DNA of 64,000 nt from Candidatus Gastranaerophilales bacterium (GTDB taxonomy: Bacteria > Cyanobacteriota > Vampirovibrionia > Gastranaerophilales > Gastranaerophilaceae). The position numbers were made by a program, and so were the translations under genes. Of this stretch, positions 1 through 7,589 are shown one piece after another. How positions within the stretch are numbered: the first letter of the stretch is position 1; each line of letters begins with the position of its first letter. A model generated the notes under the pieces. That model was not told the DNA's origin, did no database searches, and saw nothing but the letters and a program-made list of their open reading frames with translations. The stretch lies in NCBI GenBank assembly GCA_944324135.1, contig CALUVE010000010.1, positions 1 to 64,000 of the forward strand, in the 5' to 3' direction.

Positions 1-432
1 GAAATCAAAGATAAATTGTACGAAGTTGGGTACAAAAAGCCACCTGTCAGCGGACAATTTAAAAAGGGTGTAAGCGGAAATCCTAAGGGGCGGAAGAAGA
101 AAGTACTGCCTAAAACAATTATGGAGGCGTTGCGTCTAGCATTTATAAGAGAAGCTACGATTACTAATGAAAACGGAAATCGTGAAAAAATTTCTTTTAT
201 ACAGCTTTTCGCACAAAAAATAGTACAAGATGCGATTAAAAATGACGGACCTTCTCGGAAAATGCTTCTGCAGAACTTGAATTTGCTGAACTTTGATTTC
301 TGGCAGATGATTGAGAATAAGGCTTTTGAGGATTTTGAGCCTGAGACAAGTGCAGAAGATGAAAAGTTCTACAAAGATACTTTGCGCAAAATCTTAGAAG
401 ATTATTACCGAAATAATCCTGACGAACTGTAA
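1..432 (+). CDS. DUF5681 domain protein, 5' end cut by window edge
   Basis: The frame is open from the first base, so the TTG at 16 is probably not the true start and the gene begins outside the window. The opening residues (YEVGYKKP, then GQFKKGVSGNPKGRKKK) are the basic Gly/Asn/Pro signature of the DUF5681 family, which is common next to phage terminase or plasmid genes. The rest is a charged, mostly helical protein of about 140 residues with no catalytic motif I can see. Function is unknown; a DNA-packaging or nucleic-acid binding accessory role is inference from the family's usual company. A strong hairpin terminator follows 11 bases after the stop. It lies on the opposite strand to the operon at 700-12679, so it is not part of it. 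Confidence 0.75.
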   Translation, partial: EIKDKLYEVGYKKPPVSGQFKKGVSGNPKGRKKKVLPKTIMEALRLAFIREATITNENGNREKISFIQLFAQKIVQDAIKNDGPSRKMLLQNLNLLNFDFWQMIENKAFEDFEPETSAEDEKFYKDTLRKILEDYYRNNPDEL

Positions 433-442
433 TGTAACTGCG

Positions 443-476
443 AAAATTCCCTGTTTTTATTTGAACAGGGAATTTT
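443..476 (+). terminator. Intrinsic terminator after the DUF5681 gene
   Basis: A perfect 13-bp stem (443-455 pairs with 464-476) encloses an 8-base loop. The 3' arm runs directly into the T-run, as in a rho-independent terminator for the gene ending at 432. Confidence 0.85.
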
Positions 477-530
477 TTAAAAGCCTTACCGCAAGAGTAT
501 TTTAATAGTAAAAAACTCATATTCCAAATA

Positions 531-563
531 AAATTCCCTGAAAATTGAATTAGCAGGGAATTT
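531..563. terminator. Second hairpin with near-identical stem
   Basis: A perfect 10-bp stem (531-540 with 554-563) has a 13-base loop, an A-run on one side and TTTTT on the other. Its core AATTCCCTG is the same as in the hairpin at 443-476, so the two are probably duplicates. It may back up termination in either direction. The rest of 433-699 shows no gene. Confidence 0.55.
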
Positions 564-699
564 TTCTCTATAAATATTCTATTTGTAGGGCCTATAAATA
601 GAGCCTCTTGCTCACGTGTCCGCCCTCTCCAGTTTATAATAAAAAAGCCCTGCTAATCCGAATAGCGAAAGAATTGAGCCGGCAAAGGCAATTTTTCAA

Positions 700-2427
700 C
701 TACATTACCTTGATTGTATAGATTGGGCGGTAGTCAAGAGTGAGTCTGTCTGTTTTTACTGCGTTTTTTATATTCAATGATTCTGCCGGCTGTGAGAATT
801 CTAAACGCTCTACACTACGGAATTGCGGCAGGATTTTTAATTCTTTTATTAAAAACTTTACTACCTCTATCTTTTCCGGATTCGTACTGTCTACCCACAA
901 AACTTTCGGATTTGTCCCAAAATTTCCAAGATATAAATTCACACTATCTTCTTTTTGGTTTCCGTAACCTAGTTTATATCTGCCATTAGATAGTTTGTAT
1001 GTTCGGGCGTTAATATATTCTACCATTTCCGGCGCTAAATCTTTTTTGATATCAGAATCATTTATTGTAAGCACGCATAGTCTGTCCAGTTCTTGTCTTT
1101 CGCGGCTATTCAAGCCTGAACTATTTTCTTTATGCAATAAACTTATTCTTTTTATATTATCATCAACCAGCATCTCTGCTAACTGCTGCCGCTCACGTAC
1201 TGACAGGTTACATACCTCAAACAACTCCCGCAACATCTCAGAATCAGGTTTTGTAATAGCTTTGTTCAATATTTTTTTTATCCTTATACTGTTATTATAT
1301 GTTTCTTGTGAAACATCCCGTCCACCTTGCGCTAACACTTCTGCCAAATGTTCCGAATAAGATTTTTGAGGTTCTGCAATATACCGGTATAACGCTTCTC
1401 TGGATGATTTCTGCAATCCTCCGGTGGAAAACGCTCCGGAGGTTTCATCCGGTACACAAAAATTTGAAAACAACTTGACAGGAACATTATTCTCTATAGA
1501 AAGTAAATATAATTTGTTGTTTCGTTTTAAATTATACAAATTTTGCCACGTTTCAAACGGCATATCTAAATCCTCTATGTCCTTTAGAGAGAGAACTTTC
1601 AACTGCCCCAAATACTCTCTGTCTCTATCAACAGAATCCTGTAGAACAGCCGCTATATTCACCTTGTCAGGATAATCAACATATACATATTGCAGCTTTC
1701 CGTCTCTTGTCAGTAAATCCTGATTCACCAAATGCGGAACTTTACTCGTTATTAAAAAAGTAAGTGCATTGCCTTTATCTGACATTCCAACAGGTTCTTC
1801 ACTACAATAATCTGCAACCCCTTTCATCAAATTTACTATAATTTGATTATAGTCATTTTGAACGGTAAGTTTCTTCTCTGCATCCGTCAAATAAAAATCA
1901 AGCGTACTCTCGGCATCAACAGAATTCACTCCGAAAAAATTGTCTGCATTTTCAATGTAAACTATTGTCTTTGTCTTATTTTGCAGATACTGTGTTTTAG
2001 AATCCCGCAATATACGTTTTACATCTTTTTCAAACAATTCTTTTGGAATACCTGTCAAATCAATTATTTGTATATTTTTACCGACAATTCTATTTGATAT
2101 ATAATCCTTGAATAAATTTATTTCATCATCGCTAGTCCCCGCAAGCATAAAAATCGGCGGCATCTTTTTCCCCTTGCGAGAATTCTGTCTCAACAGCGGC
2201 TCAAGAAATTTCAGCTCTATCTCCTGTTTTTCCGGACGATTAGATATAAAGCCAAAATCTTTTTCTGCCCCTTTGAAGTTCACTAAATCTCTATACACAT
2301 ATTTATAGCCGCTCAGGCAAATTTTCCCGTCAGATATCCTATCCGGTACCGGTCTGGTAGAATTTTGCGGCTGTTGTATATTGTTTTGAATCTGCAGATA
2401 ACTGTAATGAACTGGTAAAATTTTCAT
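700..2427 (-). CDS. Degenerate AAA+ ATPase-like protein (last gene of the AAA/ankyrin operon)
   Basis: This 575-residue protein is a paralogue of the AAA+ ATPase encoded at 4561-6417. Both share the stretch around LLTRDGKL, the preceding sensor-1 strand (FLITSKVPHL here, FITTNYPHL there) and a long C-terminal helical region. Where the paralogue has the P-loop GATGTGKT, this protein has AGTSDDEIN (about residues 96-104). Its Walker B-like strand reads TIVYIEN (154-160). It should therefore not bind or hydrolyse ATP in the usual way and may be a structural or regulatory partner of the active paralogue. The N-terminus carries VNFKGAE (49-55), a tag also seen in its neighbours. It starts 8 bases after the preceding gene, so co-transcription is likely. 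No signal peptide is visible. Function unknown. Confidence 0.8.
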   Translation of the reverse strand: MKILPVHYSYLQIQNNIQQPQNSTRPVPDRISDGKICLSGYKYVYRDLVNFKGAEKDFGFISNRPEKQEIELKFLEPLLRQNSRKGKKMPPIFMLAGTSDDEINLFKDYISNRIVGKNIQIIDLTGIPKELFEKDVKRILRDSKTQYLQNKTKTIVYIENADNFFGVNSVDAESTLDFYLTDAEKKLTVQNDYNQIIVNLMKGVADYCSEEPVGMSDKGNALTFLITSKVPHLVNQDLLTRDGKLQYVYVDYPDKVNIAAVLQDSVDRDREYLGQLKVLSLKDIEDLDMPFETWQNLYNLKRNNKLYLLSIENNVPVKLFSNFCVPDETSGAFSTGGLQKSSREALYRYIAEPQKSYSEHLAEVLAQGGRDVSQETYNNSIRIKKILNKAITKPDSEMLRELFEVCNLSVRERQQLAEMLVDDNIKRISLLHKENSSGLNSRERQELDRLCVLTINDSDIKKDLAPEMVEYINARTYKLSNGRYKLGYGNQKEDSVNLYLGNFGTNPKVLWVDSTNPEKIEVVKFLIKELKILPQFRSVERLEFSQPAESLNIKNAVKTDRLTLDYRPIYTIKVM

Positions 2428-2435
2428 CTTTTTTA

Positions 2436-3329
2436 TTATTTATTTTGATTTTTCTTAGCATCCTGATAGAGATTGCGCAGAGCTGCTTCCAGTGTATTTA
2501 CACGCTGCACAAATACTTCTTTATCTTCTGGCGGAATCTTCAAATCGTCTGCCCCGAGCTTGAAGTCATGAAGATGTTTGTAACTTACAGAGGTACGCTC
2601 AATCTCATCCAAAAATTTGAATGCCGTATCTTTACTCATTTCTCCTGAATATTTGTAGAATAATTTTGCTAAATTTGCAGGGTCGCCGTTGCCTTTAACT
2701 GTCTTTAAAATATTACCTTGTCTGTCATGAGGGATTGCAAATTTACTGTAAACATCTGCATATTTGCCCAAAATTTTGTCTGTTACAGGTTTGAACTCTG
2801 CAAAAACATCTATGGCTGAAGTAACTTCATCCATAAATGACATCCGGTTATTTTCATACGGAGAGAAATTGAAATCTTTTATCAAATGTCCGTTTTGTTC
2901 AAACCAATCCAGCCCATCAAGCATTGATTCTTCTGTTTTGGAGGCTTCATTTGTTATTGATTGAACTTTTTTTACTATTACAGATTTATCCTTAAAATCA
3001 GCCTCTGTTATCTGAATATTACGAAAAACAGAAGAGTTTTGAGGTTTTATAGGAGCTTCTGACAACGGTTCTATGTTAGGTTTCGGAGCTTTTTTGAACA
3101 AATTTGAAAAGAACTGCCCTATTTTTTTTCTGTTTAACAGGATTACAACAGCACCAAGAACACCAAGTGCGGCTCCTGAATAGGCAATTACTTTTTTAGA
3201 AGATATCCCGTTATTGGCTGAAGTGCTGGTTCTGCCCTTTGTTTCTGCCGGTTTTGACATATTCATCGTACTGAATACTGAACTGTTGCTGAATGCTATA
3301 TTATTATTGATTCCGATTTTCATACTCAT
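2436..3329 (-). CDS. Unknown membrane-anchored protein, paralogue of the next gene upstream
   Basis: This is a 297-residue protein with a short Ser/Thr-rich N-terminus, one transmembrane helix at about residues 47-66 followed by basic residues (RKKIGQFF), and a helical domain from about 105 to the end. That domain aligns along its length with residues 201-388 of the protein at 3382-4548 (shared VIxKKV, LDWFxxNG, DxFAEFxP, MxKDTAxxF and YxHxHD patterns). The topology suggests a soluble C-terminal domain held at the membrane; which side it faces cannot be fixed from sequence. I recognise no known family. It sits between the degenerate and the intact AAA+ genes of the operon. Confidence 0.75.
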   Translation of the reverse strand: MSMKIGINNNIAFSNSSVFSTMNMSKPAETKGRTSTSANNGISSKKVIAYSGAALGVLGAVVILLNRKKIGQFFSNLFKKAPKPNIEPLSEAPIKPQNSSVFRNIQITEADFKDKSVIVKKVQSITNEASKTEESMLDGLDWFEQNGHLIKDFNFSPYENNRMSFMDEVTSAIDVFAEFKPVTDKILGKYADVYSKFAIPHDRQGNILKTVKGNGDPANLAKLFYKYSGEMSKDTAFKFLDEIERTSVSYKHLHDFKLGADDLKIPPEDKEVFVQRVNTLEAALRNLYQDAKKNQNK

Positions 3330-3381
3330 ATTTAAACCTAAAAATATTAATTTTTGCTAAATAATGTCAAAAAATTTACAA

Positions 3382-4548
3382 TTACATGTTTTTATTTCTT
3401 TTTAATCTTTTATAACGGTCATAGAGCTTTGCTTCCTGCGTTTCGATTTCGCATGCAAAATCCTCTTTTTCTCCGTCCGTCATATCGGATATCAAGCCGG
3501 CTGAAAATTTAACATCATGGAAATGTCTGTAATTCATTGAAGTACGTTTCAATTCATCAAAAAATGCATAAGCCGTATCCTTGTTCATACTCTCAGAATA
3601 TTTATTAAAAATATTCACAAGATTTGATGCGTCATTACTGCGTTTTAATATGTCATTATTTTCAGCAGGTTTTGCAAACTTTTTGTACAATTTTACATAT
3701 TTTTTCAACACATCATCAGACATTGGATTAAATTCCGCAAACAAATCGACTGTTGAAGAAATTTCGTCTATCAGTGAAACGGCACAGTTTTTATAAACAG
3801 AAAAGTTGCAATCTTTAATCTTTTCACCATTATTATCAAACCAATCTAAAACATCAAGAACTGTTGCTTCGTTTTCCGGTGCCTGATTTATCAGACGATT
3901 AACTTTCTTGATGATAACATCGTTATCCTCAAGGTCTTTGTCTGTTATTACAACTGACGGCATAAATGATGTATTGCTCCGTTTGGCTTCTTCACGTATA
4001 TCCTGATAGGCTTTTTTTCTGGAATCAGTTTCAGGGAGTTTAGTGATTTTAGAATCCAGAATCTCCACAATATCACCGAATTTGGCGTTTTCGTTATTAA
4101 GAGATTCTCTTAATCTTGCCATAAAGTCACTTAAATCATAATCAGTTTTTTGTGATTTTGGGGTACGATGCTCTATTGATGCATCCGGAGCCTTTTCAGG
4201 TTTTCTTTTTTGGGAGGATGGAACCGCAGCAGCAGGTGATTCTTTAACATCAGGCTGTCTTTTACCGGAAGAAACATATGAATCTGCTTTTAGAGAATCA
4301 TTTTGTTTTGCTTTTTTACGCTGCTGATATTCTTTTTCTTTAGCGGCGATATATTTCTTTTCGCTTTTGCTGAGCGGAGGTTGCAGCCCCCAAAATTCAT
4401 AAAATTTGCGAACAAATCTTTCTCCGGTGGTTTCGCCTATCTCACGGTAATGTTCCTCTTTTGCTCTATCAGAATACCGTTTTTGGGAAGAAAAAGGAAC
4501 TTGATAATTTGCATAAGTGTATAATGGACTTATTGGTCTTATATTCAT
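3382..4548 (-). CDS. Unknown soluble protein sharing a domain with its downstream neighbour
   Basis: Of 388 residues, the first 200 are charged and low-complexity (Lys, Ser, Pro, Glu), and residues 201-388 form the helical domain shared with the protein at 2436-3329. It lacks the neighbour's membrane helix. The N-terminus has the tag VPFSSQK at residues 18-23. It follows the AAA+ gene by 12 bases, and a 52-base AT-rich gap separates it from the next gene, the widest spacing in the operon. The duplication parallels the duplicated AAA+ genes on either side, so an ancestral ATPase plus partner pair may have doubled. No family recognised. Confidence 0.75.
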   Translation of the reverse strand: MNIRPISPLYTYANYQVPFSSQKRYSDRAKEEHYREIGETTGERFVRKFYEFWGLQPPLSKSEKKYIAAKEKEYQQRKKAKQNDSLKADSYVSSGKRQPDVKESPAAAVPSSQKRKPEKAPDASIEHRTPKSQKTDYDLSDFMARLRESLNNENAKFGDIVEILDSKITKLPETDSRKKAYQDIREEAKRSNTSFMPSVVITDKDLEDNDVIIKKVNRLINQAPENEATVLDVLDWFDNNGEKIKDCNFSVYKNCAVSLIDEISSTVDLFAEFNPMSDDVLKKYVKLYKKFAKPAENNDILKRSNDASNLVNIFNKYSESMNKDTAYAFFDELKRTSMNYRHFHDVKFSAGLISDMTDGEKEDFACEIETQEAKLYDRYKRLKRNKNM

Positions 4549-4560
4549 GATAATTATCTC

Positions 4561-6417
4561 CTAGTATTCATCATCATCCGGCTCTACGTCTCGAAGCATA
4601 TATTCTTCGAAAGTCATATTATCTAATCTTTGGTATTCTTCAATTTCTTTCAGACGCTCGAGTTCCTTGTCGTTGATTTGTCCGAGTTTTTGTTTTGCCA
4701 AAAGATTTTCTTTATCTGATTCTTCCAGCATTCTGATGTATTCAAGTCTTGCTTTATATTTTTCATCTAAAGCATTCATTTTTTCCAGTCTTATTAATTC
4801 TTCTCTTTCACCGATTTCTAACGGAGCTAGAAGTTTGTAGATTTCATTAAATTTATTGTATCTTTTCGGGCCAATATCACGTTTTTCTCTCATTAAAACT
4901 TTCAAGAAATGTGTATAATACGGGGTTTCAGGATTTTCCAGATAATTTTGGAAAGCATCTTCTGATACTTTTCTGTATCTGTCGTTGCTATATGCTCCGA
5001 GCTGTTTTGTCGGTTTAAACATTGCGGCAATTTTATCATACGGGATAGCATCATAATTAATATAAAGTTTATCCAGATTGCCATTCTTTTTATATTCTTT
5101 CAGTGTAGCTTTTGCTTTATCTGTCAAACCTATCAGAGTGTCAATATCTTCTATATTTTCTACACTCTTTGCGCCCTTGAGAGCTTCTGAATTTAATTTG
5201 GCATAATGTTTGACAACTGCTTCAATATTACTGTCTTCTGCCGGATTAATTGCAATGTAAGGTAATTTGCCGTCTCTTGTCAGCAAATCCGGATGGATAA
5301 GGTGAGGATAGTTGGTGGTTATAAATACTGTCAGACCGCCGCGTTGGATGTCATTTTCATCTGCCGGCGCCTGACTGCAGTGGTCAAGAAATCCTTTGAA
5401 AAAGTTGACGTTATCAACCAGATTTGTATCCTCATCATATTTTCTCAAAAGTTTTTTGTCAGATTCGTCAAGTGAATAATCCAAGTTTTCCTCTGCGTAT
5501 TCAGGAGTCATTGCAAGAATTTTTTCGGCTTCGTTGATTAACAGTATTGTTCTTGTACCATACGGAGATTTAACATCATCTTTTCCTAAAAATCTTCTTC
5601 TGGCAACTCGCAGTTTATTATAGAAATCTTTAACAAGGACTTCGCTGTCTTTTTCTTCTGTCATATCATCTACAACAACGTAACCTGCAGATTGTTCTGC
5701 TATTGCGTCCAGGAATGTTGTTTTACCTGTACCGGTTGCTCCATGCAGCAAAATTGCTGACGGGATTTTTACATCAGGATTTTCTAAAGATTTTGCAAGC
5801 GGCATTACAAACATTCTTTCAATTTTACTTTTTTCAGCTCCGTATCCCGCAATACGTTCCTGCAAACCGCCCTTGGCATTATACATTTTATTTACAGCTC
5901 TTTGCGCTTCATTCAAATTGTTCAATCTGATACCGATTGCTATTTGATTATCAGAATCTTTTAATGCCGTATCGCAGGTTTTTATTATATTTTCTAAATC
6001 TTTTCTTCTATTATTGATATCTCTGATTTCATTGTCACGACTATAAAAATCATTCATCCACTTGTCACGTATTCTCGACTTTTTGCTCCAGTTATACCAG
6101 GATAGATTATTTCTGGAAATTTCTGCCTCAGCGTTTGCGGACGCTCTGTTATGTTCCCTTGTGTAATCCCAATTGTCTGCTTTCTTGAGTTGTGCCTCAG
6201 CAGCTTTCTTTTGGTCAGTCAATTCCTTTTTAGTTTTCTCTAATTTTTCAATATCAATATCCTCACCTTTGAATGACACCAGACTCATGCCGGGAGTATG
6301 AAAGGATGGCAGCGATGTTTGATTCTGATTCTGCTGCACTTGATTGGTGTTCTTTATTGATATTTTTTTATTTGTTATTTGCGATTTTGTATTGATTGTT
6401 TCAAACGTAACTTTCAT
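4561..6417 (-). CDS. AAA+ family ATPase with coiled-coil N-terminus
   Basis: This 618-residue protein has a tag LVSFKGED near residue 46, a charged probable coiled coil from about 55 to 175, then an AAA+ module. The module has Walker A GATGTGKT (226-233), a Walker B-like strand ILLINEAE (291-298) and a sensor-1-like FITTN (365-369). In Walker B the usual Asp is Asn (N295) but the catalytic Glu (E296) remains, so activity is plausible but atypical. The arginine-finger region reads LLTRDGKL rather than the common RxGRF. The C-terminus is long, helical and acidic. It has an obvious degenerate paralogue at 700-2427. A role as a remodelling ATPase in a complex with its operon partners is inference. 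Confidence 0.85.
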   Translation of the reverse strand: MKVTFETINTKSQITNKKISIKNTNQVQQNQNQTSLPSFHTPGMSLVSFKGEDIDIEKLEKTKKELTDQKKAAEAQLKKADNWDYTREHNRASANAEAEISRNNLSWYNWSKKSRIRDKWMNDFYSRDNEIRDINNRRKDLENIIKTCDTALKDSDNQIAIGIRLNNLNEAQRAVNKMYNAKGGLQERIAGYGAEKSKIERMFVMPLAKSLENPDVKIPSAILLHGATGTGKTTFLDAIAEQSAGYVVVDDMTEEKDSEVLVKDFYNKLRVARRRFLGKDDVKSPYGTRTILLINEAEKILAMTPEYAEENLDYSLDESDKKLLRKYDEDTNLVDNVNFFKGFLDHCSQAPADENDIQRGGLTVFITTNYPHLIHPDLLTRDGKLPYIAINPAEDSNIEAVVKHYAKLNSEALKGAKSVENIEDIDTLIGLTDKAKATLKEYKKNGNLDKLYINYDAIPYDKIAAMFKPTKQLGAYSNDRYRKVSEDAFQNYLENPETPYYTHFLKVLMREKRDIGPKRYNKFNEIYKLLAPLEIGEREELIRLEKMNALDEKYKARLEYIRMLEESDKENLLAKQKLGQINDKELERLKEIEEYQRLDNMTFEEYMLRDVEPDDDEY

Positions 6418-6432
6418 ATTTTTCTCCTTTAT

Positions 6433-7578
6433 CTAGTGCTTGTGAGTGTGACCATCGTGTGAGTGTTCGTGATAATGTTCGACAGGAACATCATCAAGTT
6501 CAACTTCTTCTGTTGCATGTTTATGTGTATGGTTGGCTTTGCCTGTCAAATGCTCTCTGTGGTGGATTGCATCGTGAGACAACTCTTCTTTTGAAAAACG
6601 GATTTCTCTGTTGATATCCAGCATAAATCTTGCAGCTTTTTTATCTTTTTCTGATTTAGACAAGCGCAGCATCTGATTAAGCTTATTTACTTTTGCTTCC
6701 GAGAGCTCTGAACCTATGCTGATTTCTCTGCCGTACAAAATTTCAAGTTCTGCTTTTTCTGTTTCTAACTGTTTCTGTTTTTCAACAAGGCTTTTAAGCT
6801 TCGTTTCAAATTCCTCTCCCCATTGAATCGGTCTTGCGTTGTTATCTATTTTTAATAGAAAATCCAGAGAGTCTTTCTTTGAATTAAAATCAGGAGTTGC
6901 ACCGATATTACTTAAATTTATCAGTTTTTCATAAGTATTTGCACCATAAGTGCGGTCTATTTTATCTTTTACAATGGCAGCTAGCTCTTTAATTTCTTTT
7001 TTATTCACAAATACAAGCCCGTCAGCATCTCCTAAATTGTTGTCAATCTGGTTCAAAAGTATTGCCGCTGTATGAACCTGCAGACTTCCGCGGGCTCTAT
7101 TGAGTTGAGCCTGAGTAATTTTACTGTTTTTAACTTTTATATCCTGAAGCAAATTCAATGAAATTAAATTCTGAACAGGGTCTTTGAATATCGGAGATTT
7201 GTTCATTTCTGTTCTTAATTCTTCGTTGTTCATCAAACTCCAGAGCGGAATAAATTCGGCTTCATTTTTCTGACGGTTTGTAAACTGCATTAAAAAATTC
7301 ATTGCCTCTTTGTTGGAGTTATTCGCGATATCTAAATATTCAAGCCTTGTTTTTTTATAATTTGCTTCTTGTTCTTTGGCATTTTGCAATTTCAATTGGT
7401 TAAGAAATATCATTGAAATCTCTTTTGAACGGACCTGATGTTTTTCGCACCAGCCAAAACTTACAGGCAGAGATTTATTGTTTACGAAACTATCCGTATG
7501 TGTTTTATCTGTATTTTGTTTTGTTCTGAGTAAATTATTGTTTGTGTAGAATTTTATTTGGTTAACAGGTTGCAGCAT
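6433..7578 (-). CDS. Unknown helical protein with histidine-rich C-terminal tail
   Basis: This 381-residue protein is mostly charged helix with no recognised domain. The N-terminus has the tag PVSFGWCEKH. The last 45 or so residues are extremely His-rich, with HHREH, HTHKH, HYHEHSHDGH and HTHKH separated by acidic residues. Such tails bind Ni, Zn or Co in proteins like HypB and SlyD, so metal binding or storage is a reasonable inference, not a demonstrated function. The gene lies 15 bases upstream of the single AAA+ gene and 11 bases after the GLUG/ankyrin gene, inside the operon. Confidence 0.75.
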   Translation of the reverse strand: MLQPVNQIKFYTNNNLLRTKQNTDKTHTDSFVNNKSLPVSFGWCEKHQVRSKEISMIFLNQLKLQNAKEQEANYKKTRLEYLDIANNSNKEAMNFLMQFTNRQKNEAEFIPLWSLMNNEELRTEMNKSPIFKDPVQNLISLNLLQDIKVKNSKITQAQLNRARGSLQVHTAAILLNQIDNNLGDADGLVFVNKKEIKELAAIVKDKIDRTYGANTYEKLINLSNIGATPDFNSKKDSLDFLLKIDNNARPIQWGEEFETKLKSLVEKQKQLETEKAELEILYGREISIGSELSEAKVNKLNQMLRLSKSEKDKKAARFMLDINREIRFSKEELSHDAIHHREHLTGKANHTHKHATEEVELDDVPVEHYHEHSHDGHTHKH

Positions 7579-7589
7579 AATTATCCTTT

